In this document: piece after piece, positions 8,730 through 17,479 of the stretch
Layout of the letters: each line of letters starts with the position of its first letter
How positions within the stretch are numbered: the first letter of the stretch is position 1
From: Mesorhizobium ciceri biovar biserrulae WSM1271
GTDB taxonomy: Bacteria; Pseudomonadota; Alphaproteobacteria; Rhizobiales; Rhizobiaceae
Direction: 5' to 3'
Assembly (NCBI RefSeq): GCF_000185905.1
Contig: NC_014923.1
Span: forward strand, 2,317,501 to 2,381,500
Length of the DNA stretch: 64,000 nt
Notes under the pieces: generated by a model
Database searches by the model: none
Told to the model about the DNA's origin: nothing
What the model saw: only the letters and a program-made list of their open reading frames with translations
Translations under genes and position numbers: made by a program

Positions 8730-9638
8730 TCAACGCCCCGCAGGATCGCGAAATACCCCAGTCTCCACCTCGTGCATGAAGTGAGCGATGAGAGCCGCGC
8801 ATTGGCGATGATGCGTTTCGAGAAGCATGTGCCCGCTCTCAAAGACATGGATTTCGACGGCGTCGAGATCGCGGCTGTAGGCCATGATCTCGTCCAGCGC
8901 GAAGAAGGCGTCGTGGCGCCCCCACAGCACCAGGCATGCTGGCTGTTGGTCGCGGAGATAGGCCTGGATGGCCGGGAAGCGCGCGATGTGCGAGCCATAA
9001 TCGGTGAAGAGTTCGAACTGAATGTCGGTGTTGCCGGGCCTCGCCAGGCGCTCCGTATCGAGATACCAACCCTCGGGCGGAAACAACACTTTCAGACGCT
9101 CGGGGAGACCGCCGATATATTGGTTTCGGGTCCCCTCGAAATTCATCCAGTCCGGCAGTCTGGCGCGGTTTTCTTCAGTCGGTTCGGCGAAGAACGCCTT
9201 CGGCGCGTCCCATTCCGGTCCCAGCCCCTCGTCATGAGCGTTGCTGTCCTGGGCGATCAGGCCGAGGATGCGATCCGGCCGCCGTGTGGCGAGATGATAG
9301 CCGACGGGCGTGCCGAAGTCAGTGATGTGGAGGAAGAATCGCTGGAGGCCGAGGGCCTCGATGAAGGCTTCGATCGTGCTGGCCAGGTTGTCGAACGTGT
9401 AGTCATAGGCATCGATGGAAGGGGCGGACGAAAAGCCGAAACCGGGCAGATCCGGCGCCACCACATAGGCTGTCTCCGCCAGCGGTTCGATGACATTGCG
9501 ATAGACGTGCGACGAAGTCGGATATCCGTGCAGCAGCAGGATTGCCGGTCTGCCGGGATCGCCGGCATGACGGTAGAAGATGTCGAGGCCGTCGACATTG
9601 ATGGTTTCGTGGCGGGTCTTGTAACGATTGCTGCACAT
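8730..9638 (-). CDS. Alpha/beta hydrolase, epoxide hydrolase/haloalkane dehalogenase-like
   Basis: This 302-aa alpha/beta hydrolase has the oxyanion motif LLHGYPTSSHVYRN near residue 36. The nucleophile elbow reads HITDFGTPVG, where an aspartate replaces serine, as in epoxide hydrolases and haloalkane dehalogenases. The catalytic histidine is in FESGHMLLET. It starts at the ATG in 9636-9638 behind a very strong ribosome site (GGGAGGGAGAGG). It is divergent from a CGNR zinc-finger regulator, the usual partner of such hydrolases, with clustered GGTTA repeats between. It is probably a cytoplasmic detoxifying or catabolic enzyme; the substrate is unknown. Confidence 0.87.
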   Translation of the reverse strand: MCSNRYKTRHETINVDGLDIFYRHAGDPGRPAILLLHGYPTSSHVYRNVIEPLAETAYVVAPDLPGFGFSSAPSIDAYDYTFDNLASTIEAFIEALGLQRFFLHITDFGTPVGYHLATRRPDRILGLIAQDSNAHDEGLGPEWDAPKAFFAEPTEENRARLPDWMNFEGTRNQYIGGLPERLKVLFPPEGWYLDTERLARPGNTDIQFELFTDYGSHIARFPAIQAYLRDQQPACLVLWGRHDAFFALDEIMAYSRDLDAVEIHVFESGHMLLETHHRQCAALIAHFMHEVETGVFRDPAGR

Positions 9639-9710
9639 CCTCTCCCTCCCAGGGGTTCCGCGCCGATCTGGCGACGCGCTGGCTTTGACACCACGTATCC
9701 GTATGATAGT

Positions 9711-9747
9711 GGTTACATGTAACCGTATAATCCGGTTAATGAGGTTA
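9711..9747. promoter_or_regulatory. Candidate operator: GGTTACATGTAACC palindrome plus two GGTTA repeats
   Basis: A perfect 14-bp palindrome lies at 9711-9724, followed by two direct GGTTA half-sites at 9734 and 9743, just before the CGNR regulator gene at 9754. The position between two divergent genes suggests binding by that regulator and autoregulation. No family consensus was compared. Confidence 0.5.
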
Positions 9748-9753
9748 TGTTCC

Positions 9754-10350
9754 ATGGGCGATGAATACACCGAATGGGTACCGGATCACTTCATAGGCGG
9801 GCATCCCGCTTTGGACCTGTCGAACGCCGTGTTCGACCGGCGGGCGCCGGCAACAGACAATGAACTCTTCAAGTCCGTCCGGGATGTTGCGAACTGGTTC
9901 AGCGCCTCAGGGCTTGCCGACGATCGTCAGGCGCAGGCCGTTGCCGAGATAGCGGATGGGCGGTTCGTGGAAGGAGTCCGCGAAATGCGGGAGGCGTCAT
10001 TTCAGGTTTTCGATCCAATCGCCGCGGGCAAACCGTCTGCGGTCGAACCGCTCGGCGTGTTGTTCTCGCGCACGGCAAGCTCGCTTGCCGCCGGGTCTAT
10101 CGAGCTGGATGGCACCAGGCCGGAGCTTGCCCTTGGCCGGTGGCGCGATCCGGACGCCGTCACCGCGTTGCTGGCCATGCTGTCCATCGAAGCGTTCTTC
10201 ACCCTGCCGCGCGACAGGCTGCATTCCTGCCCTCGCTGTGGCTGGCTTTTCCTCGATACGTCGCGAGGTGGCAAGCGGCGCTGGTGCAGCATGCGTACCT
10301 GCGGCAACCGCGAGAAGGTGTCGCGCCACCGAGATCATACCGACGTCTAG
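9754..10350 (+). CDS. CGNR zinc-finger (ABATE-domain) transcriptional regulator
   Basis: This 198-aa protein ends with a CGNR zinc finger: CPRCGWLFLDTSRGGKRRWC followed by MRTCGNREKVSRHR, giving four zinc-binding cysteines and the name-giving CGNR. The N-terminal part, with HFIGGHPALDLSNAVF and a central helical region, matches the ABATE ligand-binding domain. The family is thought to act as stress- or aromatic-responsive regulators of neighbouring enzyme genes. The start at 9754 gives MGDEYTEWVPDHF. It is divergent from the alpha/beta hydrolase. Confidence 0.88.
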   Translation: MGDEYTEWVPDHFIGGHPALDLSNAVFDRRAPATDNELFKSVRDVANWFSASGLADDRQAQAVAEIADGRFVEGVREMREASFQVFDPIAAGKPSAVEPLGVLFSRTASSLAAGSIELDGTRPELALGRWRDPDAVTALLAMLSIEAFFTLPRDRLHSCPRCGWLFLDTSRGGKRRWCSMRTCGNREKVSRHRDHTDV

Positions 10351-10404
10351 ACTGGGTTAGCGCACCACGTCGCCTTTGCTGCGGGCGGGCCGGATGCCGG
10401 CGCG

Positions 10405-11913
10405 TCACTCCGGAAGACCGGCCTTGCGAAAACCATCGACGAAATGCTCGAGCGTAGCGGCGTCGCGGAATGGCTCGGTCGTCGCCCAGTGATGGGTTGT
10501 GAAATGCGGGTTGCCGACGAGGAACAGTTCAGCCTCTGCGCGCGCCTCGTCGAGCCGGCCGAGTTGGGCCATGCTTGCCGCCAGGAAACGGCGTGAGCTT
10601 GTGCGATAGGTCTCGTCACGGCGCAACGTCTCGATCGCGGCTTGGTAGTCGCGCGCCGCATATTGCGCCTGGCCGAGCGTCAGATAGTACCAGCTCGCCG
10701 GAAACGGGTTCAGCCGGAACGCCTTGCCGATGTGCTCGAGGCCCTCTTCGACCCGTCCGGCCAGGACCGCGATGTCGGACAATGCCGCCCAGGTGTCGGC
10801 CTCGTTCGGGTCGAGCTCGATCGCTTTGGCGAATTCCGCATCCGCTTCAGTGAAGCTGCGCTCATAAGCAAGCAGATAAGCCAGGATCCAGCGACAACCG
10901 GCGTCGTTGGGATCGATCGCCACCGCCTTGCGCGCCAGCTCCAGGGCAACGCTGCGGGCAGCCTCGGTTGGTCCGCCCCAATGCACCTGTCCCATCCAGT
11001 GGTTCATGGCAAGCCAACGATAGGGCTCGGCATAATCAGGATCGAGCGACACCGCGCGCGTCAGCATCAGATGCGCTTCCTGCGCCATCTGCGGCGAGTC
11101 GTCGATCAGCTTTCGCGCCCGCACGCAGAGGTCGTAGGCCTCCAGATTTCGCGGCCGATTGCGCGGCGGCGGCGCGCGCAGCCGGCCAAGCAGCGCTTCC
11201 ACGATCTTGGCCGTCACCTCGTCTTGAACGGCAAAGATATCCTCCAGGCCGCGATCGAAGCGTTCCGCCCACAGATGATCGCCACTCATCGCGTCGACCA
11301 GCTGTGCGTTGATGCGCACGCGCCCCGCGGCGCGTCTTGCACTGCCTTCCAACAGGTAGCGCACGCCAAGATCCCCGGCGATCTCGCGCACGTCCATCGC
11401 TTTTCCCTTGTAGGCAAAGGTCGAGTTGCGGGCGATGACGAACAGGCCGGAGATTCTGGACAGGTCGGTGATCAGGTCTTCCGTCAACCCATCCACGAAG
11501 GGATCCTGCTCGGGATCGTTGCTGAAATTGACGAAGGGCAGCACGGCTATCGACGGTTTGTCGGGCAGCGGCAAGGGTTTTCGCCTGGCCTCGCCCAGCT
11601 GTTCGACGGCCCCCGTGAAACGGTAGCCGACGCGCGGAACGGTGGATATCCATTCGCCGTTGTCGCCGACGGGGCCAAGCAGCTTGCGCAGCTGCGCGAT
11701 CTGGACGGTGAGATTGCCTTCCTCGACGGCCGTGCCCGGCCACGCGGCGTCCATCAGTTCGGCTTTTCCGAGGATTTCGCCGGGCCGCCCGACGAGTGCC
11801 GCAAGCAGGCTCAGCCCGCGATAGCCGACGGCAACGGGGACATCGTTCCGAAGCAGCGTTCCCGCACGCGGATCAAGCACGAACGGACCAAAGGCAAAAC
11901 GCGATCCCTGCAT
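10405..11913 (-). CDS. Winged-helix (OmpR/CadC-type) regulator with TolB-like domain and TPR repeats
   Basis: This is a 502-aa cytoplasmic regulator. Residues 1-105 form an OmpR/PhoB-type winged helix (FGPFVLDPRAGTLLRNDVPV, LMDAAWPGTAVEEGNLTVQI, STVPRVGYRFTG). Residues 115-240 form the TolB-like/FlgO-like segment (KPSIAVLPFVNFS, FVDGLTEDLITDLSRI, YLLEGSARR). The rest is a series of TPR-like helical pairs (YRWLAMNHW, WAALSDIAVLAGRVEEGLEH). Similar proteins in rhizobia often carry an adenylate cyclase domain in place of the winged helix; none is present here, and there is no membrane segment. The target genes are unknown. It is divergent from the DUF1127 gene. Confidence 0.85.
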   Translation of the reverse strand: MQGSRFAFGPFVLDPRAGTLLRNDVPVAVGYRGLSLLAALVGRPGEILGKAELMDAAWPGTAVEEGNLTVQIAQLRKLLGPVGDNGEWISTVPRVGYRFTGAVEQLGEARRKPLPLPDKPSIAVLPFVNFSNDPEQDPFVDGLTEDLITDLSRISGLFVIARNSTFAYKGKAMDVREIAGDLGVRYLLEGSARRAAGRVRINAQLVDAMSGDHLWAERFDRGLEDIFAVQDEVTAKIVEALLGRLRAPPPRNRPRNLEAYDLCVRARKLIDDSPQMAQEAHLMLTRAVSLDPDYAEPYRWLAMNHWMGQVHWGGPTEAARSVALELARKAVAIDPNDAGCRWILAYLLAYERSFTEADAEFAKAIELDPNEADTWAALSDIAVLAGRVEEGLEHIGKAFRLNPFPASWYYLTLGQAQYAARDYQAAIETLRRDETYRTSSRRFLAASMAQLGRLDEARAEAELFLVGNPHFTTHHWATTEPFRDAATLEHFVDGFRKAGLPE

Positions 11914-12051
11914 AGGCGCATCTATAGGGCCGCTCTAGCTCGTTTGGAAGTTTTGGGAACTATTTGGGAGGGCTTAATTACGGCGCCGTCCGTATCGCGC
12001 AGAATTCAACCCCATCGAGAGCCCAGGCCCTCAAACCATATGGAGGTTGCC

Positions 12052-12294
12052 ATGACCAATACCCTCACTTGTGCAGCGCGGCCGGGAACGCCTGTGCGGC
12101 CGGCATCGCGCCGGCTCCTGAAGACCCTGCGAAGCATCATCGCGAGCTGGCACGATCGGACTTGGCGCGAGCGGATACGCTTTCGCTGGCAGCTCAGGCA
12201 AATGTCGAAGGACAATCCGCATCTGATCGACGATATCGGCCTGACGATACAGCAGGTCGAGGGAGAGATCGCCAAGTCCTTCTGGGAACGATAG
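12052..12294 (+). CDS. DUF1127 family small protein
   Basis: This 80-aa basic protein starts after a good TGGAGG site. Its C-terminal half carries the DUF1127 pattern: WRERIRFRWQLRQMSKDNPHL, then IDDIGLTIQQVEGEIAKSFW, close to the family's L-x-D-I-G-L-x-x core. Alphaproteobacterial DUF1127 proteins include small Arg-rich regulators of phosphate and C1 metabolism and RNA turnover; this one has a longer N-terminal part than the 45-50-aa forms. It is convergent with the CNNM-CBS gene. Confidence 0.85.
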   Translation: MTNTLTCAARPGTPVRPASRRLLKTLRSIIASWHDRTWRERIRFRWQLRQMSKDNPHLIDDIGLTIQQVEGEIAKSFWER

Positions 12295-12321
12295 AGCGAA
12301 ATGCCGCAAATGCGTCGACCG

Positions 12322-13623
12322 TCAGCGCACCGGGGCGCCGGCCAGGCGGGTGGCGATCAGCTTGTCGATGCGGCGGCCGTCGAGATCGACCACCTCGAAG
12401 CGCCAGCCCTGCGCGTCGACGCATTCGCCAGTCGCCGGCAGATGGTGCATATGCGACAGCACATAGCCGGCGACGGTTTCGTAATCGCGGTTTTCCGGCA
12501 GGTCGATGCCGAGAATGTCGGCCATCTCGTCGGCCTGCATGTAGCCGGCGAGCAGCCACGAGCCGTCCTCGCGCTTGACCGCGTTTTCCTCGTCGCCGGC
12601 GTCGGTGTCGGCGCGGAACACGCCGGTGATGGCTTCCAGAATGTCGGCCGGGGTGACGATGCCTTCGAAATGGCCGTATTCGTCATGCACCAGCGCCATC
12701 GGCACGTCGGATTCCTTTAGCTTCTGCAGCACATCGAGCGCGTCGGCCTGGTCGTAGACGATGGGGGCTGCGCGCACATGCCTGCGCGGATCGAGCACGC
12801 GGCCGGCAAGCAGTGCGGCCAGCACATCACGCGTCTGGACGACGCCGACCATGACGTCGACGCCGCCGTCGCCTGCCGGCAGGCGCGAATGCTGGGTTTC
12901 CATGAGCAGCTTGCGGATGGCCGCCTCGTCGGATTGCAGATTGATCCAGTCGACTTCGGTGCGCGGCGTCATCACCGCGCGCACGGCGCGGTCGCCAAGC
13001 CGCATGACGCCGGCGATCATGCGCCGCTCGTCGGATTCGATGGTGCCGTGATGCTCGGCCTCGGCGACCAGCATCTTGATCTCCTCGTCGGTGACCTTTT
13101 CCTCGCTTTCGCCGCGCTGACCGAGCAGCCACAATATGGTGCGGCCGGAGAAGTCGAGCAGGAAGACCAGCGGCGCCGACACCGTGGCGAGGATGGTCAT
13201 CGCCGGAGCGACCCTGGCGGCGACCCGCTCGGGATCACGCAACGCGATCTGCTTGGGCACCAGCTCGCCGACGATCAGCGAGAAATAGGTGATGATAGCA
13301 ACGACGATGCCGACGCCGAGCGGGTCGGCGACAGTCTCGCGGATGCCGGTCGAAGCCAGGAACTGCGCCAGCCGTTCGCCGAGCGTGGCGCCGGAAAAGG
13401 CGCCGGAGAGGACGCCGACCAAGGTGATGCCGATCTGCACCGAGGACAGGAACTTGCCGGGATTTGAGCCAAGATCAAGGGCGCGGCCGGCGCCATTGGT
13501 GCCGCGGTCGATCATCGCTTTCAGCCTGGCCGGGCGCGACGAGACGATGGCGAGCTCGGACATCGACAAAAGGCCGTTCACGCAGATGAGGACGACCACG
13601 ATAGCGATTTCGACGTATAACAT
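12322..13623 (-). CDS. CNNM/DUF21-CBS-CorC_HlyC membrane protein (hemolysin C/TlyC-like)
   Basis: This 433-aa inner-membrane protein has three domains in order: an N-terminal DUF21/CNNM transmembrane domain (residues 1-180; MLYVEIAIVVVLICVNGLLS, QIGITLVGVLSGAFSGATLG and VGELVPKQIALRDPERVA), paired CBS domains (about 200-325; MTPRTEVDWINL, LVHDEYGHFEGIVTPADILE), and a C-terminal CorC_HlyC domain (about 345-425; SWLLAGYMQADEMADILGI). Relatives are implicated in Mg2+ or Co2+ efflux; the historical hemolysin name is weakly supported. No ybeY/lnt neighbours are present, so it is a stand-alone paralogue. Confidence 0.9.
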   Translation of the reverse strand: MLYVEIAIVVVLICVNGLLSMSELAIVSSRPARLKAMIDRGTNGAGRALDLGSNPGKFLSSVQIGITLVGVLSGAFSGATLGERLAQFLASTGIRETVADPLGVGIVVAIITYFSLIVGELVPKQIALRDPERVAARVAPAMTILATVSAPLVFLLDFSGRTILWLLGQRGESEEKVTDEEIKMLVAEAEHHGTIESDERRMIAGVMRLGDRAVRAVMTPRTEVDWINLQSDEAAIRKLLMETQHSRLPAGDGGVDVMVGVVQTRDVLAALLAGRVLDPRRHVRAAPIVYDQADALDVLQKLKESDVPMALVHDEYGHFEGIVTPADILEAITGVFRADTDAGDEENAVKREDGSWLLAGYMQADEMADILGIDLPENRDYETVAGYVLSHMHHLPATGECVDAQGWRFEVVDLDGRRIDKLIATRLAGAPVR

Positions 13624-13698
13624 GAGCGGTCAATAGCATTGCGGCGCGGTCTTCGAAAATAGTCCGGCGTGATTTTTGAGAAATGACCGGTATTTCGC

Positions 13699-14613
13699 TC
13701 ACGCGGCATCCCAGGGCGGCGCCGAAAAATGTTCGACGAGGGCGTCGACGACAACCCGCACCTTTGGCGTGAGCGCGCGCGTCACCGGCCAGACGGCATG
13801 CACGACGATGTTCTCGACCAGGCAGTCCGACAGCACCATTTCGAGATCGCCGCTTTTGAGGCTGTCGGCGGCCAGCCATGTCGGCAGGAAGGCGATGCCG
13901 CAGCCGGCGAGCGCCGCATCCAGCATCGGTTCGCCATGGCCGAGAACGAGCCGCGCCTTGGGCACGAAGGTTGCGAGATGGCCGTCGGAATGTCTGATCA
14001 CCCAGGGGCGGACGATGCCCTCGCGACCGTAGCCAATGACGCTGTGATCGGCGAGATCCTCGACCGATTGCGGCCGGCCGTGCCTGTCGAGATAGTCGGG
14101 AGCCGCGCATATGGCCGAGCGCTGAGCATAGAGGCGCCTGGCCGCTAGCGACAGGCTGTCGTCGAGTTCGCCCATGCGGATCGCCAGGTCGATGCCCTCC
14201 TCGATCAGGTCGACGCGGCGGTCATTGAAGGAGATTTCAACCGTCAGGTCCGGAAATTTCCTCGAAATCTCGAACAGCACGGGAGCGACGCAGCGTCGGC
14301 CGAAGGCCAGCGGCACGTCGACCCGAAGCCGGCCAGACGGGACCTGCCGACGCGAGGCGAGCAGCGACTGTGCGGCTTCGATCTCGGCCAGGGCCCGGAC
14401 GCAGGCTTCATAGTAGCTGATGCCTTCGCTGGTCGGACTGAGACTGCGGGTGGTGCGGTTCAGCAAGCGAACGCCGAGCCTCTGCTCCAGTTGCGCGATC
14501 GATTTGCCGATCGCCGACTTCGTCACATGCAGCCGCTCGCCGGCGCTAGTGAAGCTGCCGGCCTCCACCGCCTGAACAAACGCAACGGTGCCTTGCAGGT
14601 CGGCCGTTTCCAT
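13699..14613 (-). CDS. LysR-family transcriptional regulator
   Basis: This 304-aa protein has a LysR helix-turn-helix (FVQAVEAGSFTSAGERLHVT, KSAIGKSIAQLEQRLGVRLL, NRTTRSLSPT) and the substrate-binding domain beginning at GRLRVDVPLAFG. It belongs to the large CrgA/AaeR-like subgroup. It is divergent from the quinone oxidoreductase at 14741, its probable target. The gap holds two similar direct repeats, TCCTATTGTCGAC and TTCTATAGTCGAA (about 14622-14693), that could be regulator half-sites. Confidence 0.9.
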   Translation of the reverse strand: METADLQGTVAFVQAVEAGSFTSAGERLHVTKSAIGKSIAQLEQRLGVRLLNRTTRSLSPTSEGISYYEACVRALAEIEAAQSLLASRRQVPSGRLRVDVPLAFGRRCVAPVLFEISRKFPDLTVEISFNDRRVDLIEEGIDLAIRMGELDDSLSLAARRLYAQRSAICAAPDYLDRHGRPQSVEDLADHSVIGYGREGIVRPWVIRHSDGHLATFVPKARLVLGHGEPMLDAALAGCGIAFLPTWLAADSLKSGDLEMVLSDCLVENIVVHAVWPVTRALTPKVRVVVDALVEHFSAPPWDAA

Positions 14614-14740
14614 GGCAATTTCCTATTGTCGACTTTTAGTCCGCAATCAGTGTCAAATTATACCGCACGGAAGCACTATTTTCTATAGTCGAAAGGCATA
14701 AATGTCTCGCCTGGCATCAATGCACGGAGCGCGAGACGAC

Positions 14741-15763
14741 ATGAGCACCCCAATCAACAGATCCTGGCAGATGAGCGGTTTTGGCCTGTCGAGGCTAAGC
14801 CAGGTGGAAGGCAAGGTGCCCGAGCCAGGGCCGCACGATTTGCTGGTCCGGACCAAGGCCGTATCGCTCAACTACAAGGACAAGATGATCGTGGACGGCG
14901 TGCTGATCCCCGACCTTGCCTTTCCCTTCGTGCCGACATCCGACGCGGTGGGCGAAGTGGTGTCCGTCGGCAGTGCCGTCAGCCGCTTTCAGGTCGGCCA
15001 GCGCGTGCTTGGCCAGGTGATCGCCGATTGGCCGGATGGCGACGCACCGCCGGTGCTGCATAAGCACACGCTGGGGTCGTCGCTGTCGGGTATGCTTTCC
15101 GATCATGTCATCTTCGGCGAGGACGCCGCGGTGCTGGCGCCGCTGTCGCTCGGCGACATCGAGGCCGCGACATTGCCGATCGCGGCGCTGACGGCCTGGT
15201 TCGCCATGGCCGAGGCGACCAAACCGGTGCCGGGTCAGACCATTCTGATCCAGGGCACCGGCGGCGTGTCGCTGTTTGCGCTGCAGTTCGCCACTGCGTT
15301 CGGCCTGCGCGCCATCGTCACCTCAAGCAGTGATGAAAAGCTTGAGCGGGCGAGAAAGCTTGGCGCCTGGCAAGGGATCAACTACCGCACGCAACCGGCC
15401 TGGGACGATGCCGCGCGTGAGCTGACGAACGGGCTGGGCGTGAACCACGTGCTGGAAATGGTCGGCGGCGACAATGCACGGCGATCGCTGAACGCGCTGG
15501 CCGCCGACGGCCGGCTGTCGATCATCGGCCTGCTGGGCGCGATGGAGCTCAGCTTTCCCATCCTGCCCTTCATGCGCAACCGCATCACCGTGCAGGGCCT
15601 GTCGATCGGCCATCGCCGTGCTTTCGAGCGTATGAATCAGGCGATCGAGGCGCTGGCGATCAAGCCGGTCATCGACAAGGTTTTTGGCTTCGATGAGGTG
15701 CCGCAGGCCTTGCAACATCTGGAGAAAGGGCCGTTCGGCAAGATCGTGATCACGACGACCTGA
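14741..15763 (+). CDS. Zinc-type medium-chain dehydrogenase / NADPH:quinone oxidoreductase-like protein
   Basis: This protein of about 340 aa is a medium-chain dehydrogenase/reductase. The N-terminal catalytic fold has WQMSGFGLSRLS and AVSLNYKDKMIVDGVLIPDL; the cofactor domain has TILIQGTGGVSLFALQFA, with the GxGGVxxxA loop. The zinc-binding cysteines of classical ADHs are not evident, which favours the zinc-independent quinone oxidoreductase branch. I chose the ATG at 14741 because family members start close to the WQ motif; ATGs at 14702 and 14720 would add 13 or 7 residues. It is divergent from, and probably regulated by, the LysR gene. Confidence 0.82.
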   Translation: MSTPINRSWQMSGFGLSRLSQVEGKVPEPGPHDLLVRTKAVSLNYKDKMIVDGVLIPDLAFPFVPTSDAVGEVVSVGSAVSRFQVGQRVLGQVIADWPDGDAPPVLHKHTLGSSLSGMLSDHVIFGEDAAVLAPLSLGDIEAATLPIAALTAWFAMAEATKPVPGQTILIQGTGGVSLFALQFATAFGLRAIVTSSSDEKLERARKLGAWQGINYRTQPAWDDAARELTNGLGVNHVLEMVGGDNARRSLNALAADGRLSIIGLLGAMELSFPILPFMRNRITVQGLSIGHRRAFERMNQAIEALAIKPVIDKVFGFDEVPQALQHLEKGPFGKIVITTT

Positions 15764-15774
15764 CTTTTGCGATG

Positions 15775-16482
15775 TCATGGCAACTGCTTCAACACGCCGA
15801 CAATTGCCTCGCCGTCCGTGAAATAGGGATCGCCGCCGCCATTGCGTCCCGCCTTGGTGGCGCCGACGCCCGATATGTCGCTGGTCGAGAGCAGCATGCC
15901 GGCAGTGGCCAGGTCGCGCATCAGGAAATCGCGCTCGGCGTCGATGTCGGGGCCGATATGGTGGGTGACGGCGCCGGTGTCGTGGCTGAAGCCGACGCCG
16001 CGATCGAAGCTGGCCGAGCCCAGCCACAGCGGCCGGCCATCGTCGCCGCTTGCATCGGTCTGCCAGAAGCGGACATGATGCCGTCGGTCGGCGCTGATGC
16101 CCTCCGGCTTTTCGAAGGCGAGATCCTGGGCACGGCCATCGAACAGCAGCCTGCTGACCGGCGCATCGGGATAGGGGTGGTCGAACAGCACGCTTTCACC
16201 GATCTCGATCGCGGTCTTCAGGGTGACGGCGTCGGCGGTGTCCCAGCCGGCGACGGCAAAGGCGTGGACCACCTCCTTCTGCGTGCCGACAAGGCCGACA
16301 TTGATCGGGTCGCCCGGAATGCCTTGCGACGTGTGCGTCAGCATCTCGAAGCGATGCGTGCGAAAACCTCGATCGCGGAACGTCCAGAATTCCGGTGCGG
16401 CGAAATAGGCGAGCGCCAGATACGCGGCCAACAAGGTCGCCGCCCAGATCATAATGCGTCGCCGAACGCTTCGTTGACTCAT
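15775..16482 (-). CDS. LssY C-terminal domain protein (membrane-anchored)
   Basis: This 235-aa protein has one N-terminal transmembrane segment (IMIWAATLLAAYLALAYFA) and an LssY C-terminal-type domain (GDPINVGLVGTQKEVVHAF, VLFDHPYPDAPVSRLLFDG, DLAFEKPEG, HHVRFWQT, SASFDRGVGF, THHIGPDIDAERDFL). The domain is named after the Legionella LssXYZABD locus, where LssY couples it to a phosphatase region; here it stands alone. The biochemical role is unknown; it probably acts in the periplasm. Confidence 0.75.
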   Translation of the reverse strand: MSQRSVRRRIMIWAATLLAAYLALAYFAAPEFWTFRDRGFRTHRFEMLTHTSQGIPGDPINVGLVGTQKEVVHAFAVAGWDTADAVTLKTAIEIGESVLFDHPYPDAPVSRLLFDGRAQDLAFEKPEGISADRRHHVRFWQTDASGDDGRPLWLGSASFDRGVGFSHDTGAVTHHIGPDIDAERDFLMRDLATAGMLLSTSDISGVGATKAGRNGGGDPYFTDGEAIVGVLKQLP

Positions 16483-16556
16483 GAATGCCGCTCAAATGTT
16501 CCGGCATCACATTAGGCGTTGTCATGGCATTCAGGCAAAGGATACCCGGCACCGAT

Positions 16557-17363
16557 CTAACGGCAGGCGCGATAACCGTTCTTGCGGTTCTTGATGTCGA
16601 AATGAAAATGGTTGCGGTGGTCGTAATTGTAGCCGGGGCCGAGCACGGTGGTGAAGTACTGGCAGCCGTCGGCGCGCACATTGTTGAGGAAGCCGCGGGT
16701 GCGGAAGGCGAACAGGCCGGGCTTGCGCACGTCGATGTCGTCGCCATTGTTGAGCTCGATGCTCATGACGTCGAGCGCATTGCCCTTGCCGTGTTCGGAC
16801 AGGACGCCTTCGCCGGCAATCCGGCGGCAGGAATAGCTGGAGCCCTGGTGTATGGTCTTGACGCCGGAGAAATAACGCCAGCGGGCGGAGGGAACGAGTT
16901 CGTTCTTCGTCCAGCCGGCAAAGGTAGCTGCCATGTCGCAGGTCAGGGTTGCGGCGGGTTTCATCTGGATGTTGCCGATGGCCGAGACCTTGACCGGATA
17001 ATCGATGCCGCACTGGCCTTCATGGATCGGCGCCAGATCGGTGTAGGCGACATCGAGGCGCTTCAATTGCTGACGGCAGTCGGTTTCGCTGGCCGGCATC
17101 TGCTCGACGGGCGACATCGGCTCGTCCATGCGCGGATAAGCGGCCTGCGTCATGTACGGATTGGAAGGGACAAGCTTCTGCATGCCGGCATATTGCGGCA
17201 CGGCAGCCGTCTGCGCGCCGACGTCGACGGCCGGCTGCAGCGACAGCACACTGCCGGTGTTGCAGGCGGAAAGCGCCGCCAGCGCCAGACCGGCGGTCAG
17301 CATTGCTGCATATTTTGACTGGCGCGCGGTGGCGAAAAACACGGCCCGAAATTTGCCGGCCAT
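16557..17363 (-). CDS. Extensin-like C-terminal domain lipoprotein (LAS-type metallopeptidase fold), copy 1
   Basis: This 268-aa predicted lipoprotein has a lipobox around LAALSACNTG near residue 33. The extensin-like C-terminal domain covers about residues 90-268. Within it, LSEHGKGNALDVMS matches the S-x-H-x-x-G-x-A-x-D zinc motif of LAS peptidases (D-Ala-D-Ala/hedgehog type), and YDHRNHFHFDI supplies the H-x-H ligand. Several cysteines are likely to form disulfides in the periplasm. It is probably a peptidoglycan-active or cell-wall binding protein; activity has not been shown for this branch as far as I know. A paralogue lies immediately upstream on the same strand. Confidence 0.85.
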   Translation of the reverse strand: MAGKFRAVFFATARQSKYAAMLTAGLALAALSACNTGSVLSLQPAVDVGAQTAAVPQYAGMQKLVPSNPYMTQAAYPRMDEPMSPVEQMPASETDCRQQLKRLDVAYTDLAPIHEGQCGIDYPVKVSAIGNIQMKPAATLTCDMAATFAGWTKNELVPSARWRYFSGVKTIHQGSSYSCRRIAGEGVLSEHGKGNALDVMSIELNNGDDIDVRKPGLFAFRTRGFLNNVRADGCQYFTTVLGPGYNYDHRNHFHFDIKNRKNGYRACR

Positions 17364-17479
17364 TGGCGGAATCCCGTTGATGGATATTCGGCATTTTAAC
17401 GATCAAGGGTAAAGGAAAACTCAGCGTCCGCGTTCATGCCTGCGGCCGAATTGCGGCACGCGGCCTGGATCAGCCATGA

